Assembly (NCBI GenBank): GCA_006226375.1
Contig: SBHC01000058.1
Location: 56,152-120,151, forward strand
DNA from: Deltaproteobacteria bacterium
Lineage (GTDB): Bacteria > Myxococcota_C > UBA6777
DNA: 64,000 bases
Reading direction: 5' to 3'
Part shown: one piece after another, positions 45,299 through 55,300 of the stretch
How the letters are laid out: every line of letters starts with the position of its first letter
Position numbering within the stretch: the stretch's first letter is position 1
The notes under the pieces: model-generated
Told to the model about the DNA's origin: nothing
Seen by the model: only the letters and a program-made list of their open reading frames with translations
Databases searched by the model: none
Translations under genes and position numbers: made by a program

Positions 45299-45433
45299 AT
45301 GGCCAACCTGAACACAGACAGCCCGCAACGCTTGGTGAAGCGGTTGCGAGAAAAAAGGGAACAAAGCCAACCCTTTCCAGGTCGTCTTCGGTTGAAGGAG
45401 TTTGTGTTCTTGTCCTTTGTACCCCCAACATAG
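45299..45433 (+). CDS. Possible 44-residue basic protein upstream of gpsA
   Basis: A 44-codon frame, MANLNTDSPQRLVKRLREKR..., ending LSFVPPT. It has a good ribosome-binding site (GGAAGGAACAC) at the right distance, and its stop lies 15 bp before the gpsA ATG. It contains a basic, probably helical segment (RLVKRLREKREQ). No family is recognised. It could be a true small protein or a leader whose translation affects gpsA. Confidence 0.45.
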   Translation: MANLNTDSPQRLVKRLREKREQSQPFPGRLRLKEFVFLSFVPPT

Positions 45434-45448
45434 AAACGAGGAACCATC

Positions 45449-46486
45449 ATGTCTATAGCCGTACTGGGAGCAGGTAGTTGGGGCACCGCACTCGCACGCA
45501 TGCTGGCACGCAAAGGTCTACCCGTCAACTTATGGGTGTACGAAGAAGAGCTCGCCCAGATCATCAACGATACCCACGTCAACAGTTGGTATTTGGATGG
45601 CTACGAGATCCCCGACAACCTCACAGCCAGCAACGACATCGCAGCCGTCTTGAAAGACGCCACCATGGTTGTGTCTGTGACTCCAAGCCACGCGGTGCGA
45701 CCTGTGTGGGGCCAGTGTGCAGGACTGATTCCTCCCGATGTACCCATTGTATGCTGTAGCAAAGGGATCGAGATTGGCACAGGCAAGCTCATGTCCGACA
45801 TTTTGCCGGAGTGTTTTCCTGAGCACCCAACCCATCTGTTCACCTACCTTTCGGGGCCGAGCTTTGCCAAAGAGGTCGCCGAAGAGCACCCCACGGCAGT
45901 GGTTATCGCCGGTGTGAACGATGAAGTTGTGGCGAAAGTGCAACATACCTTCCGCACCCCCTTCTTTATGACCTTCACCAACCACGACGTTCGAGGCGTG
46001 GAGACAGGCGGTGCCTTGAAGAACGTCCTGGCGATTGGAACAGGTATCGTCGAAGGATTGGGCTTTGGGCATAACACACGGGCAGCCTTGATTACCCGCG
46101 GACTGTACGAGATGATCAAGCTGGGCCGAACCCTTGGCGCCGACGCCATCACCTTTGCAGGGCTCGCCGGAATGGGTGACCTTGTCCTGACTTGCACCGG
46201 AGGACTCTCCCGCAACCGACAGGTTGGCCTTGCCCTGGGTGAAGGCAAAACTCTCCAAGAGATCCTCGATCAGATGAACATGGTGGCCGAAGGGGTCAAA
46301 ACCGCGAAAGCCGTCCATGAGTTGATGCTTAAGCACAAGATCAACGCGCCTATCTGCCACGCGGTGTACCAGATCATTTACGAGAACAAGCCTCCAGCCG
46401 AAGCCGTGAAGGAGCTAAGCTCCATGGAACTCAACGAAGAGTTGGGTGCGATCCAAGAGAAGCAGCTTCTCCAACCGGAAGGGTGA
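45449..46486 (+). CDS. gpsA: NAD(P)H-dependent glycerol-3-phosphate dehydrogenase
   Basis: A 345-residue enzyme that reduces dihydroxyacetone phosphate to sn-glycerol-3-phosphate for phospholipid synthesis. The nucleotide-binding motif GAGSWGTALA is at residues 7-16. 'SKGIEIGTGKLMSD', 'LSGPSFAKEVAEEHPTAVVIA' and the catalytic-Lys segment 'ETGGALKNVLAIGTGIVEGLGFGHNTRAALITRG' are diagnostic, as is 'GLAGMGDLVLTCTGGLSRNRQVG'. Length is normal for the family. A GAGGAACC site precedes the ATG. A GNAT gene follows 10 bp downstream in an apparent operon. Confidence 0.97.
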   Translation: MSIAVLGAGSWGTALARMLARKGLPVNLWVYEEELAQIINDTHVNSWYLDGYEIPDNLTASNDIAAVLKDATMVVSVTPSHAVRPVWGQCAGLIPPDVPIVCCSKGIEIGTGKLMSDILPECFPEHPTHLFTYLSGPSFAKEVAEEHPTAVVIAGVNDEVVAKVQHTFRTPFFMTFTNHDVRGVETGGALKNVLAIGTGIVEGLGFGHNTRAALITRGLYEMIKLGRTLGADAITFAGLAGMGDLVLTCTGGLSRNRQVGLALGEGKTLQEILDQMNMVAEGVKTAKAVHELMLKHKINAPICHAVYQIIYENKPPAEAVKELSSMELNEELGAIQEKQLLQPEG

Positions 46487-46496
46487 ACGTCACACC

Positions 46497-47123
46497 ATGA
46501 CCTTCTCCGTCCGACCGGCCAGCCCCGCCGACGCACACGAAGCCGCGACCCTGATCTACCTCGCAGGTGTGGAGTTGTTCCGGTACTTGTTTCACAAAGA
46601 CCCCGATGAATCGGTCTACTTAATCCGCGACTTCTTCCTCGAAGACCACGGCGTGTTTGCCTACCACAACGCCTACCTCGCCGTGAACGAGAAGGACACG
46701 GTCGCCGGATTGATCTACTGTGTGGACGAGCCGACCCAAAGCCGCAGCGAGGTCGAGATGCGAAGCCTGTTCCCCAAACACTTTGGGATGTTTCGCACGC
46801 TCCAACGTCTCCCACGGTTTCTTCGGTTTGCGCAATTCACAGGCTCGGTCCATCCGGGAGAATTCTTTATCAACCACCTCGCCGTCTTTCCCACCTTTCG
46901 AGGCAAAGGAATTGCCCGTCAGCTCCTCCAATTTGCCGAAGAGGAAGCCCGTCGTCGCGGCCTTGTTGAACTGGGACTCTACGTCGACTTTGACAACCAC
47001 CCAGCCCGCCGCGTGTACGAATCGTTTGGCTTTGACTACGTGGAACGTATTGAAGCCAACGTTAAATTGATAGACAGCCACTTTCACGGCCAAGACCGCA
47101 TGAGCAAGTCGCTTTCCGAATAG
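46497..47123 (+). CDS. GNAT-family N-acetyltransferase
   Basis: A 208-residue acetyltransferase. Motif A is 'INHLAVFPTFRGKGIARQLLQFAEEEARRRG', with the R-G-K-G-I-A pyrophosphate-binding loop, followed by 'LGLYVDFDNHPARRVYESFGFDYVERI'. The acceptor is unknown. The start at 46497 lies 10 bp after the gpsA stop, within one operon; an in-frame start inside gpsA is not needed. It differs from the GNAT at 16054-16731 and is not a close paralogue. Confidence 0.9.
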   Translation: MTFSVRPASPADAHEAATLIYLAGVELFRYLFHKDPDESVYLIRDFFLEDHGVFAYHNAYLAVNEKDTVAGLIYCVDEPTQSRSEVEMRSLFPKHFGMFRTLQRLPRFLRFAQFTGSVHPGEFFINHLAVFPTFRGKGIARQLLQFAEEEARRRGLVELGLYVDFDNHPARRVYESFGFDYVERIEANVKLIDSHFHGQDRMSKSLSE

Positions 47124-47219
47124 AAACCGAAAGGCTCTTCCACGTTGCCCCAAAACGTTGGACCTCTTCCTACGTTGAAAGATGGACTGCAAGAAACGTC
47201 ACGAAGAAGGGACCGCCTG

Positions 47220-48485
47220 ATGACATACGACGAACCTGGAATGGAAGATGTTGAGTTTGGGCTGTTCCTTTGTGATGGTCCTCATCCACGCCAAAGTCTC
47301 CCTCTGCACCCTGGCCAGAAGTCCTGGACATTGGGGCGCCATCCATCGGCTGAAATCATTCTTCGCGAAAGCACCCTAGCCGGTCGCCATGCCTTCGTAC
47401 ACCACATCGGCTCCACTTACTCCCTGGAGATCACAGGCAGAAATGGTGCCCTCCTTCACAACAAATTCATCCTCGCAGACCATTGTCATGTCCCCATCAC
47501 GCCAGGAGCATGGATACAGTTGGGAAACACCACGCTCTTGTTTGACCGCTGGGACGCCACCTATTACGGACTCTCTCCAGTCAAAGACCTCGACCTGACC
47601 GAAGGCCACGGACTCAACATAGAGCAAGCCCAAGCGTTGCAAACAGACATTCAGCTTTGGAAGCTTGCTTGGGCTCATGCCTGCTTGTCCCAGGAGTACA
47701 AGCGGCAACAACATGAATCCACATGGGAAGACTGGTCGTTGGAGGCCAATCACTACCCTTGGCGACGCGGGGATGGTTTGGAACAGCGCACCCCTCCCTC
47801 GTTGTGGGCTCGCACTCGCCGCTTCCTTGGGCTAGAGAATCCCCTAACACACCCACATGCCCCACCCTGGACCGAATGGTTGCTCTTCCTGGACAACGCC
47901 CAAACACGGCTGCAAGAGGGCGGACAACTGGACGACCCTGACCTACAAAGCAGCCTTGAGCTCTGGCGTTCCCAGACACCCTACTTCCCCACAATCCCCG
48001 GATGTGAACGCTTGACGGTCTCAGACATTGACAACGCGTACTTCGCACAAGAAGGACTGTCTCTTCTCCTGGCTCAGCTCTTGTTGGATGTCTTCCTCAG
48101 CGCCTGCTCTCCTCCACTCAACCTGTTTCACCTGAGCAGGCTTGTGTATGGGGTGTGCACCTACAAAGCCCTGGTGCAAAACCCACAAACACCGGACTGG
48201 ACAAAGGTAGACACCCCACCAGCGTTGGCCCGTTCTGTCTCTGTCGAAGAGCACGCAGATCGTTGGTGTACGCAGTATGCTCCGACAGTTCAAGAGCTTC
48301 TGGTCCCCAAGAGTGCTCTCTCGTTTGTCGCCAACTTGGATGATCCAAACTCAGTAGAAGCAGGAATGACGACCTACCATCAAATGCTAACGGAGTGGAA
48401 CCGTTTTCTCCCCAAAGAACCCACACCCGAACAAACCCATGACGTCCATCAACAGTGGGAAGATTCCTTGTTTCAAGAACCCTAA
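47220..48485 (+). CDS. FHA-domain protein
   Basis: A 421-residue cytoplasmic protein. The first ~115 residues form an FHA domain: 'SWTLGRHPSAEIILRESTLAGRHAFVHHIGSTYSLEITGRNGALLHNKFILADHCHVPITPGAWIQLGNTTLLF', containing the conserved Gly-Arg, Ser/His and Asn-Gly positions that bind phospho-Thr peptides. The remaining ~300 residues are mostly helical and match no family I recognise. It ends in HQQWEDSLFQEP, similar to the end of the protein at 35297-36370. The ATG at 47220 follows AAGGGA. It could read phosphorylation by the kinase encoded at 41979-44762. Confidence 0.88.
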   Translation: MTYDEPGMEDVEFGLFLCDGPHPRQSLPLHPGQKSWTLGRHPSAEIILRESTLAGRHAFVHHIGSTYSLEITGRNGALLHNKFILADHCHVPITPGAWIQLGNTTLLFDRWDATYYGLSPVKDLDLTEGHGLNIEQAQALQTDIQLWKLAWAHACLSQEYKRQQHESTWEDWSLEANHYPWRRGDGLEQRTPPSLWARTRRFLGLENPLTHPHAPPWTEWLLFLDNAQTRLQEGGQLDDPDLQSSLELWRSQTPYFPTIPGCERLTVSDIDNAYFAQEGLSLLLAQLLLDVFLSACSPPLNLFHLSRLVYGVCTYKALVQNPQTPDWTKVDTPPALARSVSVEEHADRWCTQYAPTVQELLVPKSALSFVANLDDPNSVEAGMTTYHQMLTEWNRFLPKEPTPEQTHDVHQQWEDSLFQEP

Positions 48486-48518
48486 AAGAGAGCCCCTTTA
48501 CGAACTTCACCCCAGATA

Positions 48519-49406
48519 TCACAGTCGCTTTTCGATGGCATCAGCCAAGCGCACAGCGGATTGAAGGTCGGCACGCAAGAACAACTCCGGCTCGATCGCT
48601 TCAACCTCAACAATACAGAGAGTATCCCCCAGCATGATGCCATCAACGCGGGCATAAAGAAGGTCCCGTTGGGTTGCCGCCAGCACCTCGGTAGCCTGCT
48701 CTATCATTGCATCGGAGGGAACTTCGTAATGCACTGAGCCACCGTGGTCGTCTTGCACACGATAATCACCAGGTTTCGCTCGCTTCAGGACAGCGTGGCT
48801 GTACACACCATCAAAGAACACCAAAGACCACTCACCTTGCTCAAGCACCTCGGGCAAGAAGGGCTGGACAAGAAACGAACGCCCCCGACGCAAGGCAGAA
48901 AAGGTCGGCTGGAATGATGAAAGCTCATCCGTTCGCAAACGAAACGTATCCCTTGCAGCACCCGAGATGGCCGGTTTCAGGACAATCTCATGCCAGCCTT
49001 GTGAAGTGGCGACCTCAACCAAAGTTCGTGGGTCGTCGGGTTCCAGGAAACAGGTGGGCACGCACGTCACGCCGTTTTGCTGCAACTCACCCAAGTAATG
49101 CTTGTCGATGTTCCACAACGTGGTGGGCAGATCGTGCTCCACGGCAACACCCGCTTGGGTGAATGTTTCAAGCCAATCAAGGTAAGCCTGTTGATCTTCC
49201 ATATAGTCCCAAGGAGACCGCTGCAACACAAGGTCCAAACGCTCCGGCGACACAACAGGGTGACGCCAAGGCAAAGGCTCCAACGAGTGCCCTCTCCGCC
49301 TCAGCTCACGGACGAGGTGGATATCATCATGGGTGTACAAAGGAGACTCCTCACTTTGCACCACAGGACGAATGATTTCACAGGTCACAATCCCAATGTG
49401 TGCCAT
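48519..49406 (-). CDS. ATP-grasp enzyme (RimK/glutathione-synthetase-like)
   Basis: A 295-residue predicted ligase. The ATP-grasp core is seen in 'LWNIDKHYLGELQQNGVTCVPTCFL' (hinge), 'EIVLKPAISGAARDTFRL' (ATP-binding Lys), 'FLVQPFLPEVLEQGEWSLVFFDGVYSHAVLKRAKPGDYRVQDDHGGS' and 'YARVDGIMLGDTLCIVEVEAIEPELFL', the last with the metal-binding E-x-E. This class joins a carboxylate to an amine using ATP. The substrate is unknown. The ATG at 49406 has GAGGTTAC upstream; an extension further upstream is hydrophobic and improbable. Confidence 0.87.
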   Translation of the reverse strand: MAHIGIVTCEIIRPVVQSEESPLYTHDDIHLVRELRRRGHSLEPLPWRHPVVSPERLDLVLQRSPWDYMEDQQAYLDWLETFTQAGVAVEHDLPTTLWNIDKHYLGELQQNGVTCVPTCFLEPDDPRTLVEVATSQGWHEIVLKPAISGAARDTFRLRTDELSSFQPTFSALRRGRSFLVQPFLPEVLEQGEWSLVFFDGVYSHAVLKRAKPGDYRVQDDHGGSVHYEVPSDAMIEQATEVLAATQRDLLYARVDGIMLGDTLCIVEVEAIEPELFLRADLQSAVRLADAIEKRL

Positions 49407-49732
49407 AAAAGTAACCTCTTTGTGCGAACGGCTTACTAGGGGGGAGGCCAAACTCAAAAGCAGCCCGATCAGGTCAGCAAACAATCCAGAGACTGTTGTA
49501 ATGCTTTCCTTGGATTTGCAACAGTAGGAGCCAAGTTCAGAGCGTTGAAGCTCCCACATTCAGCGCCCTAGTTGAATTGAATAAACCATCTCAACAAGAG
49601 TCTAATTCACCAGTTGGCCCGAGCTTGACGCTACAGAGAGTGACTGCTACAGTTTCGCCCTCTTCCATGAAGCGAAATGTACACATTGAGGAACCACACT
49701 CAGCCCACGTTCCACACAAAAGGAGATGCACA
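49407..49732. other. Divergent intergenic region
   Basis: A 326-bp region between the ATP-grasp gene (minus) and the DUF547 gene (plus). It holds the promoter at 49625-49653 and about 75 bp of untranslated leader. An open frame from 49577 extends through it, but it begins upstream of the promoter and is not used as coding. Confidence 0.6.
49625..49653 (+). promoter_or_regulatory. Sigma-70-type promoter of the DUF547 gene
   Basis: TTGACG (-35, 49625-49630), a 17-bp spacer and TACAGT (-10, 49648-49653). Transcription should start near 49660. This supports the GTG start at 49733 over an upstream ATG at 49577. Confidence 0.55.
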
Positions 49733-50554
49733 GTGATCAAACAATGTTTTGCTATTCTGATGGGTATTTTTGTTGCCTGGGGAGTCACCGACGCTCACGC
49801 CGCGAAAAAGGTGAAACCTTCCAAGGCATGCAAAGGCACCAAGTGGAACAAAACTCGGTTCAGCCATAAGATCTTCAACCAACTTCTGGGCAAGTACGTA
49901 CGACGCGGAAAAGTCAACTACAATGGTTTCCGCAGCAAGCGAAAGCAATTCGACGTCTACTTGTGCCGACTGGCTCACACCAACGTCAGCAAGATCCGTA
50001 GCTTTCGTGAGCGCTTTGCCTTTTGGATCAACGCATACAACGCCATCACCATCCAAGCCGTGCTGGATCGACTTCCTGGCTCCCGCGCTGCCCAAAAGAA
50101 CTTCTCGGTAGCTGCGAAGAAGTGGAACTTCTGGAAGGGTTGGAGATACCGCGTCAGCAAGCGCTGGCTCACCTTGGATGACATCGAACACAAGATCCTT
50201 CGCCCCAAATACCGTGACCCTCGCCTTCACTTTGCTGTGGTCTGTGCTTCCATCGGTTGCCCCGATCTCGCAAACCGCGCCTACACCGGCAAGAACCTCT
50301 ATCGTTTGATGAGCAGCAACACCCGACGTTACCTGGCTTCCAAACGAGGATTCCGCCGTGGCAAGGGCGACACCATTCACCTGTCCAAGCTGTTCAACTG
50401 GTTCGCTGGAGACTTTGCCCGCAAACCCTACGGTCACCGCTTGATGTTTGTAGCCAAGTACGCTCCCCGTCGTTACCGTCGCTTCCTTCAGAAGAACCAC
50501 AAGACTCTTAAGATCAAGTGGTTGAACTACAGCTGGAAACTCAACGTCCGCTAA
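49733..50554 (+). CDS. Exported DUF547 protein
   Basis: A 273-residue protein starting with GTG (AGGAG site 8 bp upstream). The signal peptide (IKQCFAILMGIFVAWGVTDAHAA) is followed by the DUF547 core: 'VNYNGF', 'RFAFWINAYNAITIQAVLDRLP', 'LTLDDIEHKILRPKYRDPRLHFAVVCASIGCPDLANRAYT' and 'IHLSKLFNWFAGDF'. The function of DUF547 is unknown; it includes a conserved Cys and a His, and relationship to cysteine-protease-like folds has been suggested. The protein is strongly basic. The next gene overlaps its 3' end by 37 bp. Confidence 0.87.
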   Translation: MIKQCFAILMGIFVAWGVTDAHAAKKVKPSKACKGTKWNKTRFSHKIFNQLLGKYVRRGKVNYNGFRSKRKQFDVYLCRLAHTNVSKIRSFRERFAFWINAYNAITIQAVLDRLPGSRAAQKNFSVAAKKWNFWKGWRYRVSKRWLTLDDIEHKILRPKYRDPRLHFAVVCASIGCPDLANRAYTGKNLYRLMSSNTRRYLASKRGFRRGKGDTIHLSKLFNWFAGDFARKPYGHRLMFVAKYAPRRYRRFLQKNHKTLKIKWLNYSWKLNVR

Positions 50555-52173
50555 ACCGAGCGTTCAACACCTTGCGTCGCTGGCCTCTCCTCCTCGTTCT
50601 TTGTTTTGGGTGTCTCCTCGGCACACAACAGGCTTGCGACCCATCCCCATCTTCCGAACCTTCCTCCGAATCTGTTGTACTCCCCGACCAAGAACACAGC
50701 GCTTCTCTGGTAGAAGTGAGCACCCTCTCCGAGCGTTTGCCACCTGATGAATCACCGGAGCCAAGCCCCAACGAAACGTTGAGGGAACCTCCGAACTCCA
50801 CAGAGTTGGGAAACGACGCAAGTGCTGAGTCCCCTGTTCCCGAGCAACCCAACGAGATCCCTCCAGAAGCCAGCAAACCGGACACCTGGGCTGTCGCTTT
50901 GGGTGACAACGCCGATGACATCCTGGGAACACAGATTGCGGTGGACGCCACGCAGCATGTGTACATTGCAGGTCGCTTCCGCGGGAAAACCCGGCTAGGC
51001 AACCAAATCCTTCAAGCGCCCAAAGACTTCGATGGCTTCGTGAGCAAGCTCTCTCCACAGGGTCAGGTGCTTTGGACCCTCCATCTGGCGGGAGATGGAC
51101 TCCAGGAGGTGCGTGACCTTCATGTGCTGGCTTCCGGCGACCTTCTCGTCACAGGCAACTTCACCCAAGACTTGCAGGTCGCAGGGCAAAAGAGAGTGGC
51201 GGTTCAAGGAGGCTGTTTCCTGTTTCGTGTGAACCCACAAGGAGCCCTGCAGTGGTTGGTTCAAGCCGGTGATGCTGGAGCAGACTTGGGACAGGCAATC
51301 ACGACAGACTCCCAAGACAACATCTACCTGCTGGGCTCTTTCTCGGGGAAAGCACGCTTTGGCTCTATCTCTCTGACACAGGGTGGGTTTTACGATCTGT
51401 TTGTGACCCAGCTCAACGCGAAAGGTGAATTCCAGTGGGTGACCACCACCACCGGTTCGGCAACCAGCACCGCCAATGACATCGCCATCGATAGCCAAAA
51501 TCAATTGTATGTTGTGGGCCAGTTTGTCGCCGACATTCAGCTCGGGACCTTCTCGCTCACATCAAAGCAAATGGACATGGTCGTTGCCAAGCTTTCACCC
51601 CAGGGAGCAGTCCTCTGGGCACAATCCACGACAGGTGACGGCGTTGCAGTGCCCCATCACATGTTGCTTGACAGTCAGGAACGTCCCGTTCTTATCGGCG
51701 AGGTGGAAGGAGACAAAAGCTTTGGAAGTTTGTCGCTGCAACAGCCCCAACACGGCGATATCTTCGTCGCGAGAATGGACAAGCAAGGACAGTTCCAAGA
51801 GGTAAAAAAGAACACAGGGAGCAACGTTCATGTCCATCCCTATGGAGCAACTCGGACTTCGTCAGGTCAGATTGTAGTCGCAGGGGAATACACCGGTCAG
51901 CCCTCCTTTGGTAGTCAAATCCTGCCGCAAGCATCACAGTTTCAGGCTTTCTTGTTGTCTCTCTCTCCACAAGGTGGGTTTGCCTCTGCCGCAGCGACCA
52001 CACATTCGCAGCCCATTCATGGCCGAAACCTTGCTCATGACAAAGATGGCAACCTTTATGTCATTGGAGACTTCGCCGAAAGCGCGCAATTCGGTTCACA
52101 GTTACTGCAGCCTGGGCGTTCGCAAACCTATCTCTTTGTATGGAAACGGCCTCCCCTCCCATCGCCCCCATAA
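50518..52173 (+). CDS. Exported beta-propeller (SBBP-like) protein
   Basis: A 551-residue protein. After an N-terminal hydrophobic segment (RRWPLLLVLCFGCLLGTQQAC), possibly a lipoprotein signal but with a poor lipobox, and an acidic Pro/Ser/Glu linker to residue ~115, at least six repeats of ~60 residues follow. They share a pattern like 'A.D...N.Y..G.F.G...FGS..L.......FV.KL...G...W'. This is the SBBP/beta-propeller pattern of surface proteins. The GTG at 50518 overlaps the DUF547 gene; a TTG near 50571 is an alternative start. Such propellers mediate binding; the ligand is unknown. Confidence 0.82.
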   Translation: MVELQLETQRPLNRAFNTLRRWPLLLVLCFGCLLGTQQACDPSPSSEPSSESVVLPDQEHSASLVEVSTLSERLPPDESPEPSPNETLREPPNSTELGNDASAESPVPEQPNEIPPEASKPDTWAVALGDNADDILGTQIAVDATQHVYIAGRFRGKTRLGNQILQAPKDFDGFVSKLSPQGQVLWTLHLAGDGLQEVRDLHVLASGDLLVTGNFTQDLQVAGQKRVAVQGGCFLFRVNPQGALQWLVQAGDAGADLGQAITTDSQDNIYLLGSFSGKARFGSISLTQGGFYDLFVTQLNAKGEFQWVTTTTGSATSTANDIAIDSQNQLYVVGQFVADIQLGTFSLTSKQMDMVVAKLSPQGAVLWAQSTTGDGVAVPHHMLLDSQERPVLIGEVEGDKSFGSLSLQQPQHGDIFVARMDKQGQFQEVKKNTGSNVHVHPYGATRTSSGQIVVAGEYTGQPSFGSQILPQASQFQAFLLSLSPQGGFASAAATTHSQPIHGRNLAHDKDGNLYVIGDFAESAQFGSQLLQPGRSQTYLFVWKRPPLPSPP

Positions 52174-52324
52174 ATCCTTGTTTCGCAACTTTTCCGAACC
52201 ATCACCGATACTCAATTATCTAGGGGTAACCTCTTGCGAGAACCTGGGGGAAACGAGTATACCTGGACAAAGAACGCACGCTTGCTGTGCGGTATTGAAG
52301 GTTTGTGATGAAGGAGATTTTGCG

Positions 52325-55300
52325 GTGAGTACATTCTGGCGAGGCTTGTTCGTGGTGTGGAGCATTCTGGCAGTGGGGTGCTGGACGGTTTCAACGGCGG
52401 AAGCCACACACTATCGCGGAGGAACCCTGAGTTACCGCGTGATTAATGCCTCCACCAATACCATCGAGGTAACCCTTGAGATCTACATGCGGCGTAGTTA
52501 CCACTGCACCGACGTGGTTAATACGTCAGGGACCACAACAGGCGACTGCTGCAACGGCTCCTGCTTAAACCAAAACTTGGGTAACTTCACCTCCCAGCTC
52601 AATTGGGGAGATGGAACCGCAAGCCGAATCATATACATGCCCGTGTTTCGAGACGACAAGGCCAACGACATCGTGGGTTTTCGGCGGAAGTTTACACACA
52701 CCTACTCGTTGGGTGGCCGATACCGCATCACCTGGTCTTCGTGCTGTTGGATCAGCAACGTCATTCCACCGCTCTCGAACTACACATTGGAAGCCGTCGC
52801 CAACACAACCGTGACCAACGAGTCGCCACAATTGAACTCTCCCGTTTTGTTCAACTGGTGCGCAGGCATTCCTCTGAACCAGAGTTTGAACCCCTCTGAC
52901 CCCGATCGAAACACATGGAGCATTGGCTTCTATCGTTACTTTGCGACAGGAGGTGATGCGGTCTCCCGAGGCTTCTCTGTTTCAGCCACCGGTCAAATGA
53001 CCTGGGCCAATCCGACAGCCGGCCTGTGGATCATCTCGGTCCTTGCGGCCGATAGCAACCTGACCAGCACCTACCGCGACTTCCTCCTGAACGTTCGCCA
53101 GACGTGCAACAACTCCAACCCCAAAATTACGCTGAACCCATCGACGATTACCGTAACACCCGGAACTCAGGCGTGCACCAAAGTCACAGCCAGTGACCCA
53201 ACGACGGCTCAAAAGCTGGAGTTTTTCGTGAACCCAGCGAAGAATGGAGCGACAGCCCCTCCCAACGGACTGCAAAACAACCCAGCGAGTTTTACCTACT
53301 GTTGGACCCCTACCCAAGCCGACGCAGGCATCACCCACAACATTCTCTTCACCACAAGGGACAACGGTCTTCCGCCTTTGGGAGCTCAAGCGACCTTCAG
53401 CGTGAACGTCTCGAAGGGCTTGCCACCTCGCATTGCGATTGCCCCACCAGGAACCCAAACCGTGAAGGAAGGCGGCACCATCACGTTCACAGCCACAGCA
53501 ACAGACCCCGACAACACGGGCATTGCGAGCTTTACCGTGACAGGGCTTCCGGCGTTCTGCACATCGACCAAAGCGGGCGACAAGTACACCATCGAATGCA
53601 AGCCTGATTACTCTGTAGGAACCAAGACCTTTACCGTCACCTTTACGGCGCAAGACAAAGACTCTCCACCGAAGTCAGCATCGGAGAAAGTGACGATCCA
53701 AGTCCAGGATGTGAACCGTCCCCCGACGATCCAAAACCCTGGCACCCAAAGTCCAAAAGAAAACCAAACCTACAAAAAGAAGATTCAGGCCTCAGATCCC
53801 GATGGCGACACCATCACCTACACAATGACAGGCTTGCCCAACGGAGCCAAGATCGACCCAACGACGGGCGAGATCACCTGGACACCAGGACCTGGCGATG
53901 TGGGCAAAGTCTACACCGCGACCATTACCGTCACAGACAGCAAGGGAGCCAAAGCCTCCATTCAGGTCACCTTCTCTGTGGGCAACGTTAATGATCCCCC
54001 GACCATCACCAGCAAGCCCCCAACCACAGTGTATGTGGGAGAAGATATCGGCTACACCGCAACAGCCACAGACCCCGACACAGGCGACACCCTGACCTGG
54101 AAAGTCAACAAACCCGCTGGCGCAACAATGGCTCCCAAGACTGGGAAGATGTCGTGGAAGCCTGGAGCCAGCGACGCTGGAAAAGAGATCGAAGTCGAGG
54201 TCGAAGTTTGCGACAACAACGGCGCCTGCGCCAAACAAACCTTTAAGGTCAAAGTGCTTCAGAAGTGCCAAGTCGACGCCGATTGTGTGTTGAACCAGAT
54301 CTGCGTACTTCAACAGAACTCACTCTACCTTTGCGTTGACCCAGGATGCGCGCCCAAGAACCCCAAGTGTTCCAGCAACACAGACTTCTGCAAGGACGGC
54401 GCTTGTGGCCCCAACCCTTGCAACAACGTACAGTGCAACCCTGGAGAGATTTGCCGCCCCTTGGATGGTGCTTGCATCCGGCCTTGTGACAATGTGAACT
54501 GCCCAGCAGGCCAAACATGCAGCGACGGAACCTGCGTCAATGATCCTTGCAAAGGCGCCTGCAAAGCCGACGAATACTGTGACGGCCAAGGCCAAACCGG
54601 CACCTGCAAAAAGAATCCCTGTGGGGCAAACTCCTGCCGCCATGGCCGCGTGTGCTTGAAGACCCGTTGCATCGATGACCCCTGCGCCAAGATGCAATGC
54701 CCCAACCCACAACGCCAACAATGTGTGGCTGGACAATGTCTGCCTCGTCCGCCGTGTCAGGTCGATATCGACTGCGCCGGCCAGGAAGTCTGTATAAACC
54801 GTCGCTGTGCACCTTCGGGCTGCTACACAGAGAGCCCACGCTGCAAGGCGTCCAACTTTGTTTGTTTGAGCGCGCAGTGCGTAGGCAATCCCTGCCAGCC
54901 CAACAATCCATGCAGCAACGGCGAATACTGCCGGGTCTCGGACAGCCGATGCGCCAAGCCTTGCGCCGGTGTGAGCTGCGCCGGAGACACCAAGTGCGTG
55001 GATGGACAATGTGTAAACAACCCTTGCGCTGGCAAGACCTGCGCCGCCGGAGAGATCTGCATCAGCGGTAGCTGTGAAAAGGACCGCTGCAGCACAGGCT
55101 CCAGCGTATGCAAACACGGTCGTGTATGCAGCGGACAAAACACCTGCCAGGACGATCCATGCCTCAACGTCACGTGCCCTGACTCCAAGCAGGTGTGCAA
55201 AAACGGCCAGTGTGTTGGTCCCGACAACTGCACCTGCGACGGCGATTGCCCGGCAAGCAACCTTTGCGTCAGCGGAAAGTGCGTCGCACCCGAGTGTTCC

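Noticed and set aside
49577..49732. An upstream extension of the DUF547 gene
   Set aside because: A promoter at 49625-49653 lies downstream of that ATG, and the GTG at 49733 has an AGGAG site and begins a clean signal peptide.
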